A DNA stretch of 64,000 bases from positions 62,001 to 126,000 of the forward strand of contig NZ_QRJO01000005.1 of the NCBI RefSeq assembly GCF_003471585.1. The letters are read 5' to 3'. Below the pieces are notes generated by a model. That model did no database searches. It was given only the letters and a program-made list of their open reading frames with translations, and was not told where the DNA came from. Origin of the DNA: Collinsella sp. AM18-10 (lineage in GTDB: Bacteria > Actinomycetota > Coriobacteriia > Coriobacteriales > Coriobacteriaceae). A program made the translations under genes and the position numbers. This document shows, piece after piece, positions 8,199 to 14,857 of the stretch (position 1 is its first letter; the number at the start of each line of letters is the position of its first letter).

Positions 8199-8264
8199 GT
8201 TTTCAACAACGCTCCGTCCAGTTCTTGGCAAGCTTTTGGCCAGTTGGGGAGGGCTGTTGAAAAC
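8199..8264 (+). repeat. Inverted repeat in leader of the DUF559-like gene
   Basis: GTTTTCAACA (8199-8208) and TGTTGAAAAC (8255-8264) are perfect complements 46 nt apart, about 85 nt before the next gene. It could be a leader hairpin or an operator. Apart from this and repeat copy A the 8055-8347 gap holds nothing I recognise. Confidence 0.5.
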
Positions 8265-8347
8265 TTAACAGTCCGTTCGACGCCCTTTTCGGTGCGTTCG
8301 CGCCAATGCGTGAGTACCAGGGTTGAAATCCGTGTTCTCCTGTGCCT

Positions 8348-9475
8348 ATGAAGGATCTACTTTGTGACATATCGGCTTTTAGGTACTGGCGCTTGCCCCC
8401 TCAAGTCCTTGCTTTGTGTCCGCCGCTTCCACGACCGGAAGAAGACCGGCAGCGATATGACCTTGTCCGTAACCCGACGGCTAAGGTTGCGCTCGGCTTT
8501 CCGTTGTATACGTTGGTTCGAACGAGAAACAAGCGGACTTGCCCTGCCGGCATGAGGCAGCGGCTGTTTCTCGGTGAGCTCCCCAGGGAATCCGTGCTAG
8601 AAACGGAGCATGGGTTTTTGATTACGTCTCCTCTACTGACGGCATTCATCATGTTGCGGCATCTGACGGATCTTCAGCTTCTTTTGGTATTGGCGGAGAT
8701 GTGCGGTTTGTTTGCGGTGTGTGCCCTGCCGGCGGCACTCGAGGCGGAGCTTTCGCGTGCAATTGATTCGGGCGCGATTCCGACAACTTCGGGCTGGACA
8801 CGCTGTCCGTCCGAGGATGGCGTCGCTTCAGATTTATGGCGTCGCGACGCTTTGGTTTTGAGCGGAGACCTCGACCGTTTTTGTTCAGATGTTTACGGGA
8901 TGCGGTACGGCAAGCGATTTATGGCGGTGTCGCGTTTCGTTCCGCTGGGCGCCGCATCGCCCTTTGAGGTCGAGGCGTATTTGTTGTTTGCACTGCCGCG
9001 AACACTAGGGGGCGAAGGTTTTTGCGGCATAGAGCTCAATGTCGAAGTGAGGCTAGGTGCAAGTGCTCGAGCGATTGTGGGAAAGTCCCGCGTCTTTATC
9101 GACCTGCTTCTGTCTTCGCCGGACGGAGCGCGACAGGTGGCCATTGAATGTCAGGGAAAGGCCTCGCACGGGCGCGCAGGGGACGGCTTGCGTGACGCTG
9201 ACCGCATGACGGCCCTTCAGGCCATGGGCTACGATGTACTTCTCCTGACACACAGACAGATATTCGATGAGGATAAATTCCGCGCGATCGTTAAGGCCGT
9301 ATGCAGGATGCTCGATGCTGAATATCGTGATAAAAGTTCAGATGAGCAAAGGGCTGAGACATTACTCCGGTCCGAACTATTCGTTGACTGGACAAAATTG
9401 GGAGTAATCGACGGAAAGATGCCCGTTAGACACAAAACAGCTCGATCGTGGACGGCTGCGGTTCTAAGTGAGTAG
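8348..9475 (+). CDS. Orphan predicted PD-(D/E)XK endonuclease (DUF559/Vsr-like), Coriobacteria type
   Basis: 375 residues from ATG 8348 (a GTG two codons upstream is possible; no convincing ribosome-binding site is seen for either). The C-terminal part reads VFIDLLL, then AIECQGK, a stretch of conserved polar residues with RDADRM, and LQAMGYDVLLLTHRQI. This is the layout of DUF559/Vsr-like PD-(D/E)XK domains: acidic residue, E-x-K-like strand, then a strand ending in a threonine loop. The N-terminal half contains SPLLTAFIMLRH and LAEMCGLFAV, which I associate with a multicopy Coriobacteria family of unknown role. The gene lies between copies A and B of a 123-bp repeat and copy B provides its last codons. 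Nuclease activity is inferred; a toxin, defence or repair role is open. Confidence 0.6.
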   Translation: MKDLLCDISAFRYWRLPPQVLALCPPLPRPEEDRQRYDLVRNPTAKVALGFPLYTLVRTRNKRTCPAGMRQRLFLGELPRESVLETEHGFLITSPLLTAFIMLRHLTDLQLLLVLAEMCGLFAVCALPAALEAELSRAIDSGAIPTTSGWTRCPSEDGVASDLWRRDALVLSGDLDRFCSDVYGMRYGKRFMAVSRFVPLGAASPFEVEAYLLFALPRTLGGEGFCGIELNVEVRLGASARAIVGKSRVFIDLLLSSPDGARQVAIECQGKASHGRAGDGLRDADRMTALQAMGYDVLLLTHRQIFDEDKFRAIVKAVCRMLDAEYRDKSSDEQRAETLLRSELFVDWTKLGVIDGKMPVRHKTARSWTAAVLSE

Positions 9476-9586
9476 ACTTTTGGCACTTTGGTGACCAGGC
9501 CGTTTTGTAACAAGGCATTTACCTGCGGCTTTATAAAGTGATATGGATGGCCTGCTCGGCAAGTTCAAAAAAGTCTACTCACTTAG
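9464..9586. repeat. 123-bp TIR element, copy B
   Basis: Ends CTAAGTGAGTAGACTTTT and AAAAAGTCTACTCACTTAG are near-perfect inverted repeats; the interior shares GACCAGGCCGTTTTGTA and TTTACCTGCGG with the other copies. Its left end provides the L-S-E-stop of the nuclease-like gene, in the same frame as copy A does for pdxR. Confidence 0.88.
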
Positions 9587-9656
9587 TTTTTGACGAGAAG
9601 CCGATGCCGAAGGCGGTCCTGTTTCAGGGCGTTAACAAGTTCGTGAGGCACGAAAA

Positions 9657-9683
9657 AGGCCCGAACCAATACGGTCCGGGCCT
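9657..9683 (-). terminator. Rubrerythrin terminator
   Basis: On the minus strand a GC-rich stem (AGGCCCGGACC with GGTTCGGGCCT) is followed by a T-run, 35 bp after the rubrerythrin stop. Confidence 0.85.
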
Positions 9684-9717
9684 CATCGAGCTAGAGATTA
9701 TCTCTCAGGCGGCTGGC

Positions 9718-10278
9718 TTAGCCAAAGTAGCGCTTGAGCAGACCGGCGAAAGCCTTGCCGTGGCGAGCCTCGTCGCGAGCCATCTCGTGCACGGTGTCGT
9801 GGATGGCATCGAGGCCAGCGGCCTTGGCGCGCTTGGCGAGATCGGTCTTGCCGGCGGTGGCGCCATTCTCGGCCTCAACGCGCATCTCGAGGTTCTTCTT
9901 GGTGGAGTCGGTCACAACCTCGCCCAGGAGCTCGGCGAACTTGGCGGCGTGCTCGGCCTCCTCGTGGGCAGCCTTCTCCCAGTACAGGCCGATCTCGGGA
10001 TAACCCTCGCGATGAGCAACGCGAGCCATGGCCAGGTACATACCGACCTCGGAGCACTCGCCCTCAAAGTTGGCGCGCAGGTCAGCAACGATGTCCTCGG
10101 AGACGCCCTCCATCTTGGCGACGCCCACGACGTGCTCGGCAGCCCACTCGAGCTGACCCTCCTCCTGCTTCAGGAAGCGAGAGCCGGGAACGCCGCACTG
10201 GGGGCACTTGAAATCCTCGGGCAGCTGGTCGCCGTCGAACTCTTCCACATAACCGCAAACGGGGCAAACAAACTTCAT
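9718..10278 (-). CDS. rbr: Rubredoxin-rubrerythrin fusion (reverse-type rubrerythrin)
   Basis: 186 residues from ATG 10278, which has AAAGGA 7 nt upstream. Residues 1-35 form a rubredoxin centre with CPVCGY (Cys5, Cys8) and CPQCGVPG (Cys25, Cys28). The rest is a ferritin-like four-helix diiron domain with ligand segments [22 protein letters not shown] and [12 protein letters not shown]. The rubredoxin-first order is that of reverse rubrerythrins, which act as NAD(P)H-linked peroxidases in anaerobes. Monocistronic with its own terminator. It suggests a strict anaerobe that meets transient oxygen or peroxide. Confidence 0.95.
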   Translation of the reverse strand: MKFVCPVCGYVEEFDGDQLPEDFKCPQCGVPGSRFLKQEEGQLEWAAEHVVGVAKMEGVSEDIVADLRANFEGECSEVGMYLAMARVAHREGYPEIGLYWEKAAHEEAEHAAKFAELLGEVVTDSTKKNLEMRVEAENGATAGKTDLAKRAKAAGLDAIHDTVHEMARDEARHGKAFAGLLKRYFG

Positions 10279-10535
10279 GATTCGATCCTTTCGATCGATG
10301 GCGATGGTGCGCTCGTCCGGTCCCGTAAGGGCCCTCTCCGGACGTGCGTCTTGACGAGTTCTATTATCCATAAATGCGACCGAATGTGAAGCCTATTAGG
10401 AATGATTTTTAATAAAACAATTTTCGGCATGTGAAGATGTTGATTGATTAACGATTTGCAAGCCATATGCGGACGCCGATGAGTACAATCGGTCGAACAA
10501 ATGTTGACCTATCAACAAATGAAGGAGTTTCCTTT

Positions 10536-11756
10536 ATGCATCTAGCCCGCCGCGCCTGGTGCCGAACATATCAGACGGTTTTTCGCATCGCATTGCCGAT
10601 CCTGCCCTATACCGAGCCGCGCATTTTGGAGCATGCCGAGGATGTGCCCGCAGTGCTTCAAAAGCGCTCGATCCAGAAGGTCCTTATCGTGACAGATCCT
10701 GGTATTGCTCGTTTGGGACTCACGGCATCACTCGAGCGTGCGCTTACGGCTCAGGGGATTGGCGTTACGGTCTATGCCGAAACGCGTGCGAATCCCACGG
10801 TCTCAAACGTGGAGGAAGCGGCGTCCCTGTATCGCGAGAGCGCCTGCCAGGCCATTATCGGCTTTGGTGGCGGTTCGGCCATGGACTGCGCCAAGGGTGT
10901 GGGCGCACGCATCGCACAGCCAAATAAGCCCATCAACAAGATGCGTGGCCTGTTGCGCGTCCACCGTCTCCTGCCGCTGCTTATTGCGGTTCCCACTACC
11001 GCCGGTACGGGAAGCGAAGTCACACTCGCGGCGGTAATTACCGATGACGAGACGCACTACAAGTACCCCATTAACGACTTTGTGCTTATCCCGCGCTTTG
11101 CGGTGCACGACCCCGAGTTTACACGCGGCCTGCCCGCCTCCATTACGGGGCAGACGGGCGTGGATGCCCTGACGCATGCCGTCGAGGCCTTTATCGGCCG
11201 TAGCACCACGCCCTACACGCGCAAGATGGCGCGTCAGGCGGTCCAGCTCATCCACGACAATTTGCCCGAGGCTTATGAGCATGGCGACGACATGCGCGCT
11301 CGTCGCAATATGCTTTCGGCGGCGTATAAAGCGGGTGTTGCATTTACCCGCTCCTATGTCGGATACGTGCATGCCATCGCGCACAGTCTGGGCGGCCGAT
11401 ACGGAATTCCGCACGGTTTGGCCAACGCGATCATCCTGCCGCACATGCTTCGCGCTTATGGTGACGCCGCCGCCCCCAAGCTTGCCGATCTTGCTCGCAT
11501 GGCCGGTATCGCGCCGGCTACCGCGCAGGACAGTCTTGCGGCCGAGGCCTTTATCGATTGGGTCGACCGCATGAATGCCGCCTTGGGCATTCCCAAATAT
11601 GTGACGGGCATTCGCCGCTCCGATATTCCGCAAATGGCGGCCCATGCCGATGCCGAGGCCAATCCGCTATACCCCGTTCCGCTTCTAATGGACCGTCTGG
11701 AGCTCGAGCATATGTACGAGGTCGTTGCGGGTGGTATGTTTGAAGACGAGAATTAG
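10536..11756 (+). CDS. Iron-containing alcohol dehydrogenase
   Basis: Group III, Fe-dependent NAD(P)-linked alcohol dehydrogenase of 406 residues; start at 10536 with GAAGGAG upstream. The nucleotide-binding segment is GFGGGSAMDCAKG, followed by PTTAGTGSEVT. The metal site lies in HAVEAFI and HAIAHSLGGRYGIPHGLANA, including the three conserved histidines. It is followed after 8 bp by an aldehyde dehydrogenase, so the two likely interconvert an alcohol, its aldehyde and the acid. Substrate not readable; fermentative or fatty aldehydes are plausible. Confidence 0.93.
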   Translation: MHLARRAWCRTYQTVFRIALPILPYTEPRILEHAEDVPAVLQKRSIQKVLIVTDPGIARLGLTASLERALTAQGIGVTVYAETRANPTVSNVEEAASLYRESACQAIIGFGGGSAMDCAKGVGARIAQPNKPINKMRGLLRVHRLLPLLIAVPTTAGTGSEVTLAAVITDDETHYKYPINDFVLIPRFAVHDPEFTRGLPASITGQTGVDALTHAVEAFIGRSTTPYTRKMARQAVQLIHDNLPEAYEHGDDMRARRNMLSAAYKAGVAFTRSYVGYVHAIAHSLGGRYGIPHGLANAIILPHMLRAYGDAAAPKLADLARMAGIAPATAQDSLAAEAFIDWVDRMNAALGIPKYVTGIRRSDIPQMAAHADAEANPLYPVPLLMDRLELEHMYEVVAGGMFEDEN

Positions 11757-11764
11757 GAGGGCCC

Positions 11765-13144
11765 ATGAACACCGAGGAAATTGCGCGCATCGTCGGCGAT
11801 CAGCGCGCCTACTTTAAGACGCACGCCACGTTTGACGTTAACGCTCGCCGTCGCGCGCTCGTGAGCTTGCGCGACGCAGTGCGGGCGCACGAACCCGATA
11901 TTGCCCATGCGCTCAAGACCGATTTGGGAAAGTCGCATGACGAGGCCTATATGTGTGAGACCGGCACCTCGCTTTCCGAGATTCGTCATCAGATTGCGCA
12001 TGTGGCTCGATGGAGTCGTCCGCGCCTGCGTCCGTGTGACCTCGCCAACGCCGTGAGTGTGTGCAAAACGCAAGCCGTGCCCTATGGCGTCACGCTCATT
12101 ATGGCGCCCTGGAACTACCCGTTTTTGCTAACGCTCGAGCCGCTTGCCGGCGCCCTTGCCGCGGGCAATACCGTGGTCATCAAGCCGAGCGCCTATGCTC
12201 CGGCATCAAGCGCGGTGCTCAAGCGGATCTGTGAAGAGGCGTTTGATCCGCGTCTGGTGACGGTTGTCGAGGGCGGCCGCGCCGAAAACGAAGCGCTGCT
12301 CGACGAGTGCTGGGACAAGATCTTCTTTACCGGTAGCGTTCCGGTCGGCAAGCTCGTCATGGAGCGCGCGAGCAAAAACCTCACGCCCGTGACGCTTGAG
12401 CTGGGCGGCAAGAGTCCCTGCATCGTTGATGCGACGGCAAACTTGAAGGTCGCGGCACGGCGTATCGCCTTTGGTAAATGGCTCAACGTAGGGCAGACCT
12501 GCGTGGCGCCCGACTACCTGCTGGTCGATACGCGCGTGCACGACGAGCTGCTGGGACTCATCAAGGAGGAAGCCCGTCGTATGTTTGGCGAGCACCCGCT
12601 CGACAACGAGGATTACGGTCACATCGTCAACGCCAAGCATTTTGCGCGTGCGCGCGGGCTGATCGATCCCGATAAGGTTGTGCTGGGAGGTACCGCGCGC
12701 GAGTCGTCGCTCAAAATTGAGCCGACGATCCTAGACGGCGTGGCCCCCGATGACGCCGTGATGCAGGAGGAGATTTTCGGCCCCATCTTGCCGGTGCTGA
12801 CGTTTGAGAGCCTAGACGAGGCAGAGACGTTTATTGCGGATCGTCCGACGCCGCTAGCTCTGTATATCTTTAGCCAGGACCGTGCGGCTCAGCAACGCTT
12901 TGTGCGTTACGTGCCCTTTGGCGGCGGCTGCGTCAACGACACGATCATGCATCTGGCTACGAGCCATATGGGCTTTGGCGGCATGGGTGCGAGCGGTATG
13001 GGCCAGTACCATGGCCGCGAGAGCTTCGATACGTTTAGCCACAAGAAGAGCATCGTGAACAAGGTAACCTGGCTGGACGTGCCGTTTCGGTATGCGCCCT
13101 ACGCAAGCTGGAAGCACAAGTTCGTGCGTATGTTTGTGCATTAG
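11765..13144 (+). CDS. Aldehyde dehydrogenase, ALDH3-like
   Basis: 459 residues, NAD(P)-dependent oxidation of aldehydes to acids. Visible family marks are APWNYPFLLTLEPL, the cofactor-contact KPSAYAP, FFTGSVPVGK, the general base in LELGGKSPC and the nucleophilic cysteine in VGQTCVAPDY. The compact length and a basic, aromatic C-terminus (WKHKFVRMFVH) fit the ALDH3 group, which often acts on fatty or aromatic aldehydes and may touch the membrane. Starts 8 bp after the alcohol dehydrogenase stop with GGAGG as ribosome-binding site, so the pair is one operon. Confidence 0.94.
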   Translation: MNTEEIARIVGDQRAYFKTHATFDVNARRRALVSLRDAVRAHEPDIAHALKTDLGKSHDEAYMCETGTSLSEIRHQIAHVARWSRPRLRPCDLANAVSVCKTQAVPYGVTLIMAPWNYPFLLTLEPLAGALAAGNTVVIKPSAYAPASSAVLKRICEEAFDPRLVTVVEGGRAENEALLDECWDKIFFTGSVPVGKLVMERASKNLTPVTLELGGKSPCIVDATANLKVAARRIAFGKWLNVGQTCVAPDYLLVDTRVHDELLGLIKEEARRMFGEHPLDNEDYGHIVNAKHFARARGLIDPDKVVLGGTARESSLKIEPTILDGVAPDDAVMQEEIFGPILPVLTFESLDEAETFIADRPTPLALYIFSQDRAAQQRFVRYVPFGGGCVNDTIMHLATSHMGFGGMGASGMGQYHGRESFDTFSHKKSIVNKVTWLDVPFRYAPYASWKHKFVRMFVH

Positions 13145-13154
13145 AAAAGATCGC

Positions 13155-13184
13155 GGGTAATACGAACAAGTGTTCCTATTACCC
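13155..13184. promoter_or_regulatory. Palindrome with LexA-box match upstream of small peptide
   Basis: A 30-nt palindrome GGGTAATA-CGAACAAGTGTTCC-TATTACCC. Its core (13163-13176) fits the Gram-positive LexA consensus CGAACRNRYGTTYC at every position. It lies 12 bp after the aldehyde dehydrogenase stop and about 66 bp before a 27-codon gene. A Rho-independent terminator is the alternative reading, but the loop would be only 2 nt and the T-run is weak. Confidence 0.55.
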
Positions 13185-13249
13185 ACATTTTGCGTTAGAC
13201 TACTGCTATGGAGCACGGATGGGCCAACTCCCTTTAGAAGGGATTTGGT

Positions 13250-13333
13250 ATGAACGTAAGCGATGTTATTTCGTTATTGGCGTTGTTGATCGCGGCTATC
13301 GAACTCGGCCTGTTTATCGGCCGAATGAAATAG
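13250..13333 (+). CDS. 27-residue single-span membrane peptide, holin-like toxin type
   Basis: Reads MNVSDVISLLALLIAAIELG then LFIGRMK. It is one hydrophobic helix with a short polar N-terminus and a basic end, like the small putative holin-like toxins of Firmicutes and other type I toxin peptides. GAAGGGA precedes the ATG by 7 nt. A GC-rich segment and a strong hairpin follow, and a LexA-like palindrome lies upstream, so an SOS-controlled toxin comparable in logic to TisB is possible. No antisense RNA promoter was identified with certainty. Coding status rests on start context, hydrophobicity and resemblance only. Confidence 0.55.
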   Translation: MNVSDVISLLALLIAAIELGLFIGRMK

Positions 13334-13389
13334 CCGCCCCCGCGTAAGCGAAGACGGCCACTTCTCACGATGAAAACGTGTATCGGAGT

Positions 13390-13415
13390 TGGCAAGACCC
13401 GCTGCCACGGGTGCC
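13390..13415 (+). other. Hairpin downstream of the 27-residue peptide gene
   Basis: GGCAAGACCCG and CGGGTGCC pair around CTGCCA (stem ACCCG/CGGGT extended by GGC/GCC). It may protect the small mRNA or be part of an antitoxin RNA. The rest of 13334-13569 shows no convincing gene. Confidence 0.4.
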
Positions 13416-13569
13416 ATCCGTGTTCCTATCTTATCTGCAAGCGTCCCGTCGCGCAAGCGTTGCGGCAAGCGATTGAAAGACGCAGACAGGATGAATTTGT
13501 GTCCGCACGGGCCCGTAGACTTCTCAATAAGGTTAAACGCCGGGTATTCCGGCCGGTAGAGGAGCTGCC

Positions 13570-13896
13570 ATGTACGAGCCTTCACGTGTTCTTTTGTCGT
13601 TTCATATTGCAGGATTTCAGTATGCCGATGGCGCCTTGGTCTTGGGCGATCTTAAAGCGGGCGATAAGCTGACGCTGTGTGCCGAGCGCGATAATCCCCA
13701 TGATCCCGAGGCGGTTGCGATCTACTACGGCAACACCAAGCTCGGCTATGTTCCGGGAAACGAGGCCGGCCCGCTGTCCTTGATGATGTATTACGGCCAT
13801 GGGTACGTATTTGAGGCCCGTGTGCAACAGGTTGCCCCCGAGCGCAGCCCGTGGCATCAGGTGCGCGTTGGACTCTATGTGGTGGATGCTCGCTAA
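13570..13896 (+). CDS. Stand-alone HIRAN-domain protein
   Basis: 108 residues, nearly all HIRAN domain: FHIAGFQYADG at the start, AGDKLTLCAERDNPHDPEAV in the middle and YYGNTKLGYVPGNE after it. HIRAN domains bind 3' single-stranded DNA ends in eukaryotic HLTF/Rad5 and are found alone in bacteria with unknown partners. AGAGGAG precedes ATG 13570. The next small gene begins 18 bp after the stop. Location downstream of a LexA-like palindrome fits a DNA-damage role, but the 240-bp gap leaves joint transcription unproven. Confidence 0.88.
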   Translation: MYEPSRVLLSFHIAGFQYADGALVLGDLKAGDKLTLCAERDNPHDPEAVAIYYGNTKLGYVPGNEAGPLSLMMYYGHGYVFEARVQQVAPERSPWHQVRVGLYVVDAR

Positions 13897-13914
13897 TCGG
13901 CAATGGAGGCGGTC

Positions 13915-14094
13915 ATGTTTGATGGCGATGACCTGTTCGATCTGACGGAAGACCCGTTTGAGTGGGATATGCTGCTCGACGATGATGAGCTAGAGCAGGA
14001 CCGGAAGAAGCGGCAGGACAAGAACGCCCAAGGTGACGCGTCGAAAAAGAAAGACAAACACCGCCGAGGTCTGTTCGGCGGGCTCTTTGGCTAA
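13915..14094 (+). CDS. Small acidic/basic protein downstream of HIRAN
   Basis: 59 residues from ATG 13915 with GGAGG upstream; an ATG four codons earlier lacks spacing. The first 30 residues are strongly acidic (DDLFDLTEDPFEWDMLLDDD), the rest lysine-rich, ending RRGLFGGLFG. No known domain. Close spacing suggests co-translation with the HIRAN protein, perhaps as a partner. Confidence 0.6.
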   Translation: MFDGDDLFDLTEDPFEWDMLLDDDELEQDRKKRQDKNAQGDASKKKDKHRRGLFGGLFG

Positions 14095-14160
14095 CCGCCG
14101 CATCGCTGTGTCTGTATACTTAGCACGAGTTTGATGCGTTGCGAAATGAGGACAGATACG

Positions 14161-14706
14161 ATGATGTGGTTTACCGCCGACCTGCACCTGGGCGATACGA
14201 ATATCTTGCACGACATGGACCGGCCGTTTGGCTCGGTCGAGGAGATGAATCGCAAGGTCATCGATGCCATCAATGAGTGCGTGGCTGCGGATGACCGCCT
14301 CTATATTCTGGGTGACTTTACCTATCGTTTGCCCCTGGCGGAGGCGGTACGCCTGCGCGAGCGCATCGAATGCCAGAATGTGACGCTCATCCGTGGTAAC
14401 CATGACGGCGACTGGGAAGATCCAGCTGCGCCTCAAATCTGGGATGACGTGCGCGATTACCTGGAGATTGCTCCCGGTTACGCGAAGGGTCATCGCCTGG
14501 TGATGAGCCACTACCCCATGCTCAGCTGGAATGGCAAGGCGCGCGGCGCCATCATGCTCCACGGCCATATCCATAGCAGGGGAGACCACACCAACGCGCG
14601 CAACCGCGATCGCGAACGTCCTATCTTTCGCTACGATGTCGGTCTCGATGCCAACGACTACAAGCCCGTAAGCCGTGATCAAATCCTCGGCTTCTTTGAA
14701 CTGTAA
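14161..14706 (+). CDS. Calcineurin-like metallophosphoesterase
   Basis: 181 residues from ATG 14161 (GAGGA 9 nt upstream). The metal-binding motifs run in order: TADLHLGD, ILGDFTYR, RGNHDGDW, SHYPM and HGHIHSRGD. This is the short phosphoesterase type often annotated as a hydrolase of unknown substrate; phosphodiester or nucleotide hydrolysis is likely. Monocistronic, followed by a hairpin terminator. Confidence 0.92.
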   Translation: MMWFTADLHLGDTNILHDMDRPFGSVEEMNRKVIDAINECVAADDRLYILGDFTYRLPLAEAVRLRERIECQNVTLIRGNHDGDWEDPAAPQIWDDVRDYLEIAPGYAKGHRLVMSHYPMLSWNGKARGAIMLHGHIHSRGDHTNARNRDRERPIFRYDVGLDANDYKPVSRDQILGFFEL

Positions 14707-14726
14707 TCCTCGAACCACCACACAAG

Positions 14727-14763
14727 CCACTACAAAGGTGCCTGTCCCCTTTGTGGTGGTTTT
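14727..14763 (+). terminator. Terminator of metallophosphoesterase, GGGAC-type palindrome
   Basis: A 12-bp stem (14727-14738 with 14748-14759, one G-T pair) followed by TTTT. The loop and right arm contain TGCCTGTCCCC, seen in similar form at 28850, so it may be a repeat serving as terminator. Confidence 0.75.
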
Positions 14764-14857
14764 GGCGCCGTTGCCATTATGGCGGCGGCGCCTTTTTTTG
14801 TCCGTGCGGCGCGGTAGAGTGTAAGCGGTTGAAATTTGCGTCCATCGAGGAGCTGCT

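Noticed and set aside
13155-13184. Reading the LexA-like palindrome purely as a terminator of the aldehyde dehydrogenase
   Set aside because: Not excluded, but a 2-nt loop and poor T-run make it weak, while the LexA consensus is matched at all positions; kept as a regulatory candidate at moderate confidence.
13370-13672. A 100-codon frame with a Cys-rich start between the small peptide and the HIRAN gene
   Set aside because: No ribosome-binding site, it overlaps the HIRAN gene by 100 bp, and its start coincides with a structured region.
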